The notes below the pieces were generated by a model. That model saw nothing but the letters and a program-made list of their open reading frames with translations. It did no database searches and had not been told where the DNA came from. A program made the translations under genes and the position numbers. 64,000 bases of DNA from NCBI GenBank assembly GCA_038214135.1, contig JBBQSD010000010.1, positions 1-64,000 of the forward strand, given 5' to 3'. This document shows positions 52,664-60,428 of this stretch, piece after piece. Source of the stretch: JANLSE01 sp038214135. Lineage in GTDB: Bacteria > Chloroflexota > Chloroflexia > Chloroflexales > Roseiflexaceae. Position 1 is the first letter of the stretch, and each line of letters opens with the position of its first letter.

Positions 52664-52698
52664 GTTATTCTGACTCCTGACTCCTGACTCCTGAATAC
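52664..52698. repeat. AGGAGTC element abutting the argJ stop
   Basis: Three to four TGACTCC units (plus strand) ending in TGAATAC, directly downstream of the argJ stop and upstream of the ICMT-like start. Confidence 0.85.
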
Positions 52699-53952
52699 TC
52701 ACGACGTATAATGCGCGTTGATCTCCACATATTCAGCGCTCATATCGCAGGTCCACACGGTTGCGCGGGCGCTTCCCTGGCCCAGATCCAGCCGAACCAG
52801 CACTGGATCGGATTTGAGCGTTGCTGCTGCCTCACGCTCCTCATATTCGAGCGGCAGCCCATTCGCTACCACCTGCACCGCTGGGCTATCGTTATCGCCA
52901 TAGCGATCAGCAGGGCCAAACGTCAATGCCAGCTTATTCTGATCGATGTCGGCACCGCTATAGCCAGCCGCGCATAATACCCTGCCCCAGTTCGGATCGC
53001 CGCCATGCACCGCACACTTGAACAGCGGTGAGGTTGCGATGCTATTGGCAACGGTATGCGCCTCGGCTTCGTCGCGGGCACCAGTGACATTGATCTCGAT
53101 CAGGCGCGTGGCACCCTCGCCATCGCGGGCAACCTGTTTGGCCAGCGATGTGCAAACCTCACTGAGCGCAATAGCAAAGACATCCAGTTCTGCCTCGCCA
53201 ATTTTCACATCGGAGGCACCAGATGCCAGCAGAAACAGGGTATCGTTGGTGCTGGTATCGCCATCGACGCTGATCCGATTGAAGCTCGTATTAGCTGCCC
53301 GCCGTAGTGCTGTATCAAGCAGCGCTGGCTCAATCTGTGCATCGGTTGTGACAATCGCCAGCATGGTTGCCATATTTGGGTGGATCATGCCAGCGCCCTT
53401 GCAGCACCCGGCAATTGTGATACTGCCACCCGCAAGTGTGATAGTTGCAGAAGCGACCTTCGGCTTGGTATCGGTTGTCATAATCGCCCGTGCCACGAAT
53501 GGCGCACCAACAAGCGCTTCTGATGATGTGACCGCTTCAATCCCGCGTGAGAGCTTCTCCATCGGCAGTTGCCGCCCAATCACGCCCGTCGATAGCACCA
53601 GCACCTGTTCTGGCGCACAACCGATTCGTTCCGCAACCAGCGCTGCCGTCTGGCGGGTATTGGCCATGCCCTGCGGGCCAGTACATGCATTTGCACAGCC
53701 AGCATTGGTGATCACCGCTCGAATGGCATGGGCCTGCTGTGCCAGCACCTCCTGATCATACAGCACAGGTGCCGCCTTGACCTTATTGGTTGTGAAGATT
53801 CCAGCAGCACTACATGGCGTCTCGGTTGCAATCAACGCCAGATCAAGATCCGAAGCACCCATCACGCTGCTCGTCTTGAGGCCACACGCAGTCGCTCGCG
53901 CACTGAAGCCAGGCGCAAATACGAATGAGTCGATATCGGTAGCGACGGTCAT
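52699..53952 (-). CDS. argJ: Glutamate N-acetyltransferase / amino-acid acetyltransferase (ornithine acetyltransferase)
   Basis: A 417-residue enzyme that transfers acetyl from acetylornithine to glutamate in the cyclic arginine route. The autocleavage site is KGAGMIHPNMATMLAIVTTDA: cleavage before the Thr in NMATM gives alpha and beta chains. Other family segments are FTTNKVKAAPV, VITNAGCANACTG, VLSTGVIGRQLPM, FNRISVDGDTSTNDT and GGDPNWGRVLCAAGYSG. AAAGGAAC lies about 6 bases before the ATG. It is downstream of argG on the same strand. Confidence 0.95.
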   Translation of the reverse strand: MTVATDIDSFVFAPGFSARATACGLKTSSVMGASDLDLALIATETPCSAAGIFTTNKVKAAPVLYDQEVLAQQAHAIRAVITNAGCANACTGPQGMANTRQTAALVAERIGCAPEQVLVLSTGVIGRQLPMEKLSRGIEAVTSSEALVGAPFVARAIMTTDTKPKVASATITLAGGSITIAGCCKGAGMIHPNMATMLAIVTTDAQIEPALLDTALRRAANTSFNRISVDGDTSTNDTLFLLASGASDVKIGEAELDVFAIALSEVCTSLAKQVARDGEGATRLIEINVTGARDEAEAHTVANSIATSPLFKCAVHGGDPNWGRVLCAAGYSGADIDQNKLALTFGPADRYGDNDSPAVQVVANGLPLEYEEREAAATLKSDPVLVRLDLGQGSARATVWTCDMSAEYVEINAHYTS

Positions 53953-53966
53953 ATTTGTTCCTTTGA

Positions 53967-54076
53967 GTATTCAGAATACAGGAGCCAGGAGTCAGAATGT
54001 GCTTCAAGAAACACCATCGCAATTAATTCGCACTACGCTGAATAACGACATATTCTGACTCCTGACTCCTGTATAC
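53967..54076. repeat. Facing pair of AGGAGTC elements between argG and argJ
   Basis: Left copy 53967-53999 (GTATTC, GAATAC, AGGAGCC, AGGAGTC, AGAATG); right copy 54050-54076 inverted (ATTCTGACTCC... ending GTATAC); ~50 bases between. This is the same arrangement as the insert in mnmG. Confidence 0.85.
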
Positions 54077-54079
54077 AAG

Positions 54080-55288
54080 CTACTTGCCATCCACCAACGC
54101 CTGCACCTTCATCGGCAGGCCAAAGATCTTGATAAAGCCCTCGGCATCCTTCTGATTATAGGATTGGCTCATCGTGAAGCTGGCAATATCCGGGTTGTAG
54201 AGCGTCTTCTCGGCCTTGCGCCCAACCAGATAGGCATTACCCTTATACAGCTTGATTCGCGCTACACCAGTGACATTGCGCTGTGTAACGGAAATAAATG
54301 CCTGTAGCGCCTCGCGCAATGGCGTGAACCACTGCCCATAGTACACAACCTCGGCATAGCGCTGGGCGATCACATCCTTATAATGCAGCGTGTCGCGGTC
54401 GAGTGCCAATTGCTCAATGCCCTGATGTGCCGCCCTCAGAATTGTGCCGCCTGGTGTTTCATACACACCATGGCTCTTCATGCCAACCAGCCGGTTCTCA
54501 ACAAGATCGATCCGTCCAACGCCATGCTTGGCCCCGAGATCATTCAGCAACGAAAGCAGCTTGACTGGCCCGAGCCGTTGCCCATCCACGCTGACTGGAA
54601 TTCCCTGCTCGAAGCCAATCTCAACATACTCTGGCGTGTCGGGGGCCTGTTCTGGAGCAGTGGACAGCGTATACATGTCCTCTTCTGGCTCGTTCCATGG
54701 ATCTTCCAGAATGCCACCCTCGTGCGACATATGCCAGATGTTGCGATCACGGCTATAGATCGATTTGAGCGATGCACTCACCGGAACATTATGTTCAGCC
54801 GCATAATCGAGGGCATCCTCACGCGAGCGGATATCCCATTCGCGCCATGGCGCAATCACCAGCATGTTTGGTGCAAAGACGGTGTAGGTCAATTCGAAGC
54901 GCACCTGGTCGTTGCCCTTACCAGTGCAGCCATGCGCCAGCGCATCGGCTCCTTCCAGCACGGCGATCTCGGCCTGGCGCTTGGCGATCAATGGCCGCGC
55001 CACCGATGTGCCAAGCAGATAGATCCGCTCATAGACTGCGCCGGATTGCAGCAATGGGAACAGGTAATTGCTGACGAACTCCTCGCGCAGATCCTCGACA
55101 TAGCACTTCGATGCGCCACTCTTCAGTGCCTTCTCTTCCAACCCGGTCAGTTCATCATCCTGGCCAATATTGCAACAATAGCACACAACCTCGGGGTTGC
55201 CGTAGTGCTGCTTCAGCCATGGCACGATAATGCTGGTATCCAGCCCACCCGAATAGGCCAGAACGACTTTCTTAACCGTGGGTTTCAT
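54080..55288 (-). CDS. argG: Argininosuccinate synthase
   Basis: A 402-residue enzyme joining citrulline and aspartate with ATP. The N-terminal PP-loop VVLAYSGGLDTSIIVPWLK, then HGCTGKGNDQVRFELTY, RDRNIWHMSHEGGILEDPWNEP and GRIDLVENRLVGMKSHGVYETPGG are diagnostic. Normal length with no insertion. AAGGAG precedes the ATG. Confidence 0.97.
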   Translation of the reverse strand: MKPTVKKVVLAYSGGLDTSIIVPWLKQHYGNPEVVCYCCNIGQDDELTGLEEKALKSGASKCYVEDLREEFVSNYLFPLLQSGAVYERIYLLGTSVARPLIAKRQAEIAVLEGADALAHGCTGKGNDQVRFELTYTVFAPNMLVIAPWREWDIRSREDALDYAAEHNVPVSASLKSIYSRDRNIWHMSHEGGILEDPWNEPEEDMYTLSTAPEQAPDTPEYVEIGFEQGIPVSVDGQRLGPVKLLSLLNDLGAKHGVGRIDLVENRLVGMKSHGVYETPGGTILRAAHQGIEQLALDRDTLHYKDVIAQRYAEVVYYGQWFTPLREALQAFISVTQRNVTGVARIKLYKGNAYLVGRKAEKTLYNPDIASFTMSQSYNQKDAEGFIKIFGLPMKVQALVDGK

Positions 55289-55300
55289 GGGGTCTCCTTA

Positions 55301-56464
55301 TCAATAATCCTCGTCTTCATCATCATAATAATACTGTGGCGGTGCTTTACCGGTGCTTGCGATCAGACGTGGATACTCGCTTGGTTCTGCTTGTGGGCGA
55401 ATACCAACCACCTGCACCTCAAACTCATGGCTATCACCATAATCGAAATAGTATAAGAATGTGTGTTTGAGCATCAGCCCCAATGCCCCAATAACGCCAT
55501 CGGTTGTCCACTGTGGCTCATCTTCCTCCATGGGCGATGCGAACCGATAGCGCTGATCATCATCGAGTGTGCTATTCAGATAAAAAGAATACAGGTGATC
55601 GTTATCCCATCGAAGCGCCTGTTGAATAGCCAGGTGCAGATCCTCAAGTGATTGCTCAGAGCGCAATTCGATCGTTCGACTGACCGTTTTTGATCGCTTA
55701 AAAGCAACCCTGAAGGCATAGGCTCCGTCTGGATGATCCAATGCTGCTGGTTGATCCAGTTCGGCCAACATTCTGCGGGCCATAAAACGTGGTTGGAAGG
55801 CTGGATCGCTACTCACGATCTCTGCCAAACGCGCCAGAACCGCGGCTGTCGGTTCGCGCCGTAACTGCTGTGAGGGTGCTTCATCCTGTTTGGGCATCGT
55901 TATGATCATCGATGCGCTGATCCAGGAGCCACTGACACCAATGAAGATCTGGTTGAGGTAGTGGATCGCCTCGGCACGAACAAACGGCAGGCTATGCCGT
56001 GTCGCCTCAAGCAAGGCCGCCATCGCATCAGGATCATCCGCCTGATAGACAAGAAACGCAAGGCCGCTCAACGCCAATTTGCGCCGCCGATTGGCAAACA
56101 CATCCCCGGATTTACTGGGAATGCTCAATAGTTCAACAAAAAACGGGATTATCGCCGGATTCAGTGTGAAGGCCATCAACGCAATCAGCGATGGCTCGAT
56201 ATAGCTCTTGCCATTGCCTTTTGCCACAAGCAGTTGCCGATAGATCTGTTGTGTTGGCAGCAGATCCTTCTCGGCAAGGCGGGCACTGCCAAATAAGCCA
56301 CTGCGCACCTGTGGTATGGTTTTCGGGCGTGTTTCGGCAGGAAGTGCCAACCACTGCTCCAACTTGCCCAGCTCATCGTATAACGACTTCTGCTCACGTG
56401 GATCTTGTTTGCGCCCAACCGAGGTGCTGATTAACCATTGCTCAAGCGAATCTTGATCAAACAT
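55301..56464 (-). CDS. Hypothetical protein with pRiA4b ORF-3-like C-terminal domain
   Basis: A 387-residue soluble protein. The C-terminal ~150 residues resemble the pRiA4b ORF-3/IS1096 TnpR-like domain: FRVAFKRSKTVSRTIELRS, LEDLHLAIQQALRWDNDHLYSFYLN and FLYYFDYGDSHEFEVQVVGI. The N-terminal ~230 residues are helical and resemble a HEAT-like repeat region (LLSIPSKSGDVFANRRRKLALSGLAFL) without a confident family. The C-terminus is acidic. ATG 56464 has GAGG 8 bases upstream, preferred to GTG 56467. Inserted between carB and argG; no link to arginine synthesis is evident. Confidence 0.75.
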   Translation of the reverse strand: MFDQDSLEQWLISTSVGRKQDPREQKSLYDELGKLEQWLALPAETRPKTIPQVRSGLFGSARLAEKDLLPTQQIYRQLLVAKGNGKSYIEPSLIALMAFTLNPAIIPFFVELLSIPSKSGDVFANRRRKLALSGLAFLVYQADDPDAMAALLEATRHSLPFVRAEAIHYLNQIFIGVSGSWISASMIITMPKQDEAPSQQLRREPTAAVLARLAEIVSSDPAFQPRFMARRMLAELDQPAALDHPDGAYAFRVAFKRSKTVSRTIELRSEQSLEDLHLAIQQALRWDNDHLYSFYLNSTLDDDQRYRFASPMEEDEPQWTTDGVIGALGLMLKHTFLYYFDYGDSHEFEVQVVGIRPQAEPSEYPRLIASTGKAPPQYYYDDEDEDY

Positions 56465-56475
56465 CACACTATCCT

Positions 56476-59400
56476 CTAGGTCGCTGCCCGTTCGCGTTGG
56501 ATGCGATAATGCTCCTGCAGGCTGCGCACCCGCAGTGTCTTCTGCTTGAGCGCCCGAATACCCGCAACCGTTGCCACAGCACCAGTCAGGGTTGTCACCA
56601 GCATAACACCATAACGAATAGCTGCCGAACGCATTGCCTGTCCATCGGCATAGGCCCGTGAGCCAAGTGGGGTGCTAACAACAAGTTGCACCATGCCCGC
56701 TGTAATCAGATCAACGGTGTGTGGCGAACCCTCCGAGACTTTGTTGACCGTTTCGACTGGTAGCCCCAGTTGCCGCAACCACGCCGCAGTTCCCTGTGTG
56801 GCATAGATCGTGAACCCGAGCTTGACAAGATCGCGGGCGATACGGCCAATTGCACCCTTATCGAAATCATTGACAGTCAACAATGCCGCGCCCTCTGTCG
56901 GAATGCGTGCGCCAGCACCCATTTCGGCTTTGGCAAAGGCATGCCCGAAACTCGATGCATGGCCCATCACCTCGCCGGTCGAGCGCATCTCCGGGCTGAG
57001 GAACACCATCGCACCAGGGAATTTTTCGAATGGCAGCACCGCTTCTTTGACGAAAAAGCCATCAACCAGTGGTTCGCGTGTGAACCCCAATTCAACCAGC
57101 GTTCTGCCAGCAGCGACCTGCGCGGCGATGCGTGCTAGTGGCACTCCGGTCGCCTTTGCAACAAACGGGACGGTTCGTGATGAGCGTGGGTTGACTTCCA
57201 GAACATAGACTTCATCATCTTTAATCGCATACTGGATGTTCATCAACCCCTTGACGCCGAGTGCCAACCCGATCTTGATCGTCTCATCGCGAATGATCTG
57301 CAAATGGTAGGCGCTGACTTTATAGGGCGGCAGAACCATGGCCGAATCGCCGGAATGGACGCCAGCTTCTTCGACATGCTCCATAATCCCGCCGATCACC
57401 ACCCGCTCGCCATCGCCAATCGCATCGACATCGACCTCGAACGCATCTTCCAGGTAACGGTCGATCAGCACAGGTGCCCCGGCACTAATCGCGGTTGCAT
57501 CATGCAGATAGCGCGCCAGGCTTTCATCATCATAGGCAATCGCCATGGCCCGCCCGCCAAGCACATACGATGGCCGCACCAGCACAGGGAAGCCAATTCG
57601 TTGGGCAACCCGCCGCGCCGATGAGAGATCGGCGGCCATGCCACTCTCGGGTTGCGCGATCTCCAACTGGTTCAGCAGATCACCAAAACGCCCACGATCC
57701 TCGGCTAAATCAATCGCATCCGGCGATGTGCCCAGAATCGGAACCCCAGCCGCCTCTAACCCACGCGCAAGATTCAATGGCGTCTGACCACCAAACTGAA
57801 CCAGGGCCGGAACGAGTGACACAGCCTGTACGGATGCGATATATCGCGTCCGTACGCGGTTCCCCGCTTCGGTCGTGTCACCATGCCACCGTGTCACCAT
57901 GTCGCCAGGCCCTGTCGTAATGCCCGATTCGCGTTCCCAGATATTCAGCACATCCTCAAACGTCAGCGGCTCGAAATACAATCGATCACTGGTATCGTAA
58001 TCGGTCGAGACGGTTTCTGGGTTGCAATTGACCATGATCGTCTCATAGCCAATATCGTGCAGGGCCATACAGGCATGCACACAGCAGAAATCAAATTCTA
58101 GCCCTTGCCCGATCCGGTTTGGCCCGCCACCAAGGATCATCACTTTTGGCCGATCAGTCACCTCGGTTTCGTCGGCGCTGGCATAGGTGCTGTACATATA
58201 GGGCGTGTGCGCCTCAAACTCAGCCGCACAGGTATCGATGCGATGGTAGACGGGAATAATGCCAAGTGATTTACGATGGGCTCGCACATCCATCTCGGAG
58301 AGGCTGCCCCGCTCCCATACCGGGGCGAGGGGGGATTGCTCTGTGCGCCCCTCCGCACCTGTGGGCGAGGGGTTGGGCAGCGGGGGCACCTGCAACAACG
58401 AGGCCAGTTGTGCATCGGAGAAGCCGTGCTGCTTGGCTTCATACAACAGATCGGCTGGTAGCGAGGCCAGCGTATAGTTGGCCAGATCGCCCTCGATTGC
58501 GATAATCGCCGCCATCTGCTCAACAAACCATGGATCATACCCACTGGCCGCCGATATCTGCTCAACCGATAGCCCGGCTCGTAGTGCATCGGCGGCCACC
58601 TGTATCCGATCCGGGTTTGGAATCCGCAATGCCGCTTCCAGTTGCTCGATTGGCGCAAGCGTCTGTTCTGACGGGCGCACATTCCGCCGGCAACCAAAGC
58701 CGGTCATTCCCGTTTCGAGGCCACGCAATGCCTTCTGAAAGGCCTCATTGAATGTTGACCCAATCGCCATCACCTCGCCAACGCTCTTCATCTGTGGGCC
58801 AAGCGTCGTATCGACACCCTGGAACTTTTCGAAGGCCCAGCGCGGGATCTTCACAACCACATAATCCAGGCTTGGTTCGAATGAGGCTGGCGTGACTTTG
58901 GTAATGTCATTGGGGATTTCATCAAGGGTGTAGCCGACAGCCAGTAGCGCGGCGATCTTCGCAATTGGAAAGCCGGTTGCCTTACTAGCTAAGGCCGATG
59001 AGCGGCTGACACGTGGGTTCATTTCGATCACAAACACCCGGCCATCCTGCGGGTTGATCGCAAACTGCACGTTTGATCCACCCGTCTCGACACCGACCGT
59101 GCGGATGATTAACTTGGCCATCTCGCGTAGCCGCTGCAACTCCCGATCCGTCAGCGTCATAATCGGCGCAACCGTGATCGAATCGCCAGTATGCACGCCC
59201 ATTGGATCCAGGTTCTCAATCGAGCAGACCACAACGAAATTATCGGCGCGATCGCGCATGACTTCGAGTTCGAATTCCTTCCAGCCAATCACCGATTGCT
59301 CAATCAATACCTGGGTGACGGGCGATGCCCGCAGGCCCCGATCGGCAACATCGCGCAATTGCTCGGGATCATAGGCCACCCCGCCGCCGCTGCCGCCAAG

Positions 59401-59919
59401 CGTGAACGATGGCCGGATCAGCACCGGGTAGCCAATCCGCTCGGCAACTAATAGGGCTTGTTCAACCGTTGTGACGGTATCGCCAAGCGGGACGCCAAGG
59501 CCAACCCGCAGCATCGCATCCTTGAAGCGCTGGCGATCCTCGGCCAGATCAATCGCATCCGGCGATGCGCCGATCAGCTGGACGTTATAGCGATCCAGGA
59601 TTCCCGCTGCGTGTAGCTTCATCGCCAGGTTCAGGCCAGTTTGGCCGCCAACGGTTGGCAGGATGGCATCTGGTTTTTCGTGGGCAATAATCTGTTCAAC
59701 AACATCGACAGTCAGCGGTTCGATATAGGTCGCATCAGCGAACTGAGGATCGGTCATGATCGTCGCAGGGTTGGAATTGACCAGCACAACCCGGTAGCCT
59801 TCACGGCGCAGCGCTTTACACGCTTGCACACCCGAATAATCGAACTCACATGCCTGGCCAATCACAATTGGCCCCGATCCAATCACCAGGATCGTGCTAA
59901 TATCGGTGCGTCGCGGCAT
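56476..59919 (-). CDS. carB: Carbamoyl-phosphate synthase large subunit with two repeat-encoded inserts
   Basis: A 1147-residue large subunit making carbamoyl phosphate for arginine and pyrimidines; E. coli CarB is 1073. It has two ATP-grasp halves: SGPIVIGQACEFDYSG, GSGGGVAYD and VIEMNPRVSRSSALASKATG in the first; GGGPNRIGQGLEFDFCCVHA, QFGGQTPLNLA and VLEVNPRSSRTVPFVAKATG in the second; and the C-terminal MGS-like allosteric domain (FTIYATQGTAAWLRQLGLPVE). About 30 residues at ~511-539 (PLPNPSPTGAEGR...) come from a palindrome pair, and ~28 at ~668-695 (DMVTRWHGDTTE...) from an octamer array; conserved sequence resumes in frame after each. The ATG immediately follows the stop of the preceding gene. 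Confidence 0.95.
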   Translation of the reverse strand: MPRRTDISTILVIGSGPIVIGQACEFDYSGVQACKALRREGYRVVLVNSNPATIMTDPQFADATYIEPLTVDVVEQIIAHEKPDAILPTVGGQTGLNLAMKLHAAGILDRYNVQLIGASPDAIDLAEDRQRFKDAMLRVGLGVPLGDTVTTVEQALLVAERIGYPVLIRPSFTLGGSGGGVAYDPEQLRDVADRGLRASPVTQVLIEQSVIGWKEFELEVMRDRADNFVVVCSIENLDPMGVHTGDSITVAPIMTLTDRELQRLREMAKLIIRTVGVETGGSNVQFAINPQDGRVFVIEMNPRVSRSSALASKATGFPIAKIAALLAVGYTLDEIPNDITKVTPASFEPSLDYVVVKIPRWAFEKFQGVDTTLGPQMKSVGEVMAIGSTFNEAFQKALRGLETGMTGFGCRRNVRPSEQTLAPIEQLEAALRIPNPDRIQVAADALRAGLSVEQISAASGYDPWFVEQMAAIIAIEGDLANYTLASLPADLLYEAKQHGFSDAQLASLLQVPPLPNPSPTGAEGRTEQSPLAPVWERGSLSEMDVRAHRKSLGIIPVYHRIDTCAAEFEAHTPYMYSTYASADETEVTDRPKVMILGGGPNRIGQGLEFDFCCVHACMALHDIGYETIMVNCNPETVSTDYDTSDRLYFEPLTFEDVLNIWERESGITTGPGDMVTRWHGDTTEAGNRVRTRYIASVQAVSLVPALVQFGGQTPLNLARGLEAAGVPILGTSPDAIDLAEDRGRFGDLLNQLEIAQPESGMAADLSSARRVAQRIGFPVLVRPSYVLGGRAMAIAYDDESLARYLHDATAISAGAPVLIDRYLEDAFEVDVDAIGDGERVVIGGIMEHVEEAGVHSGDSAMVLPPYKVSAYHLQIIRDETIKIGLALGVKGLMNIQYAIKDDEVYVLEVNPRSSRTVPFVAKATGVPLARIAAQVAAGRTLVELGFTREPLVDGFFVKEAVLPFEKFPGAMVFLSPEMRSTGEVMGHASSFGHAFAKAEMGAGARIPTEGAALLTVNDFDKGAIGRIARDLVKLGFTIYATQGTAAWLRQLGLPVETVNKVSEGSPHTVDLITAGMVQLVVSTPLGSRAYADGQAMRSAAIRYGVMLVTTLTGAVATVAGIRALKQKTLRVRSLQEHYRIQRERAAT
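57868..57912. repeat. GTGAC octamer array inside carB
   Basis: Units GTGTCACC, ATGCCACC, GTGTCACC, ATGTCGCC (plus strand), period 8. On the coding strand they read DMVTRWHGD, placed between the first conserved strand of the second half and QFGGQTPLNLA. Confidence 0.85.
58303..58387. repeat. Pair of C-rich/G-rich palindromes inside carB
   Basis: GCTCCCATACCGGGGCGAGG and CCCTCCGCACCTGTGGGCGAGG hairpins with a ~15-base spacer, the same bipartite design as 22501-22612 and 45530-45640. They lie in the oligomerisation-domain region of CarB. Confidence 0.9.
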
Positions 59920-60417
59920 CTATGTATGACTCCCTCGCTCCTGGTCCTCCATGAGCGCATCGACAATATCGCGTAATTCATTGGCTGCTACCGTTGCACG
60001 GCGTGCGAGATCGGCCAGCGCGCCCAGAGATTGATTGCGGCTGAGGATCGTCACTGCCCCAAGCAATGTCCCGACCAGCCCACGCAGATCGTGGCGCAGT
60101 TTGCGTAGCTGTTCATCATCAGCGATGCTTTGCCCATCAAGCGGCAGCGCTTCAACTGTAACACGCAGATTCTCGGCTGTTTCGAGTGCAATCTCAACCA
60201 GTTCCTCACAGCGTGGCCCAAATGTCGCCTGAATAGTGGCTGTGCCTGCTGCTGCAAGTTGATCGAGAATCAGGCGGGTTGGAGTCAGCACGAGCAGTAT
60301 TTCACTGCGTACCAATGCAGCCCGTTCCTGGTTCGAACGGCTATAGAATGGTCGTAGCTGCTGATACTTGGACACGACTACTTCTCGCTCGAATGACGAA
60401 TGATGATCTTCAGGCAT
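59920..60417 (-). CDS. Histidine-kinase-like dimerisation-domain protein between carA and carB
   Basis: A 165-residue soluble protein of unknown function. The second half (LRKLRHDLRGLVGTLLGAVTIL... to LARRATVAANELRDIVDAL) looks like a DHp four-helix module with an H-box-like RHDLRG, but no ATP-binding domain follows. The first half is helical (VRSEILLVLTPTRLILDQLAAAG). GAGG lies 8 bases before the ATG and inside the carA 3' end; the stop TAG directly precedes the carB ATG with no gap. Tight coupling on both sides implies co-expression with CPSase; a scaffold or regulator is inference. Confidence 0.8.
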   Translation of the reverse strand: MPEDHHSSFEREVVVSKYQQLRPFYSRSNQERAALVRSEILLVLTPTRLILDQLAAAGTATIQATFGPRCEELVEIALETAENLRVTVEALPLDGQSIADDEQLRKLRHDLRGLVGTLLGAVTILSRNQSLGALADLARRATVAANELRDIVDALMEDQERGSHT

Positions 60418-60428
60418 TTCGGACGCCT

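Noticed and set aside
52625..52702. GTG start overlapping the argJ stop for the ICMT-like gene
   Set aside because: The added residues are mostly an AGGAGTC element, and a well-placed AAAGG precedes ATG 52624. Not fully excluded, since GTGA overlaps are common.
55301..56464. Remnant of an insertion sequence because of the IS1096 TnpR-like label
   Set aside because: That domain is found in many chromosomal proteins; there are no terminal inverted repeats or transposase here.
56476..59919. CarB as a fused or chimeric gene because of its excess length
   Set aside because: All CarB domains are present once and in order; the excess is explained by the two repeat-derived inserts.
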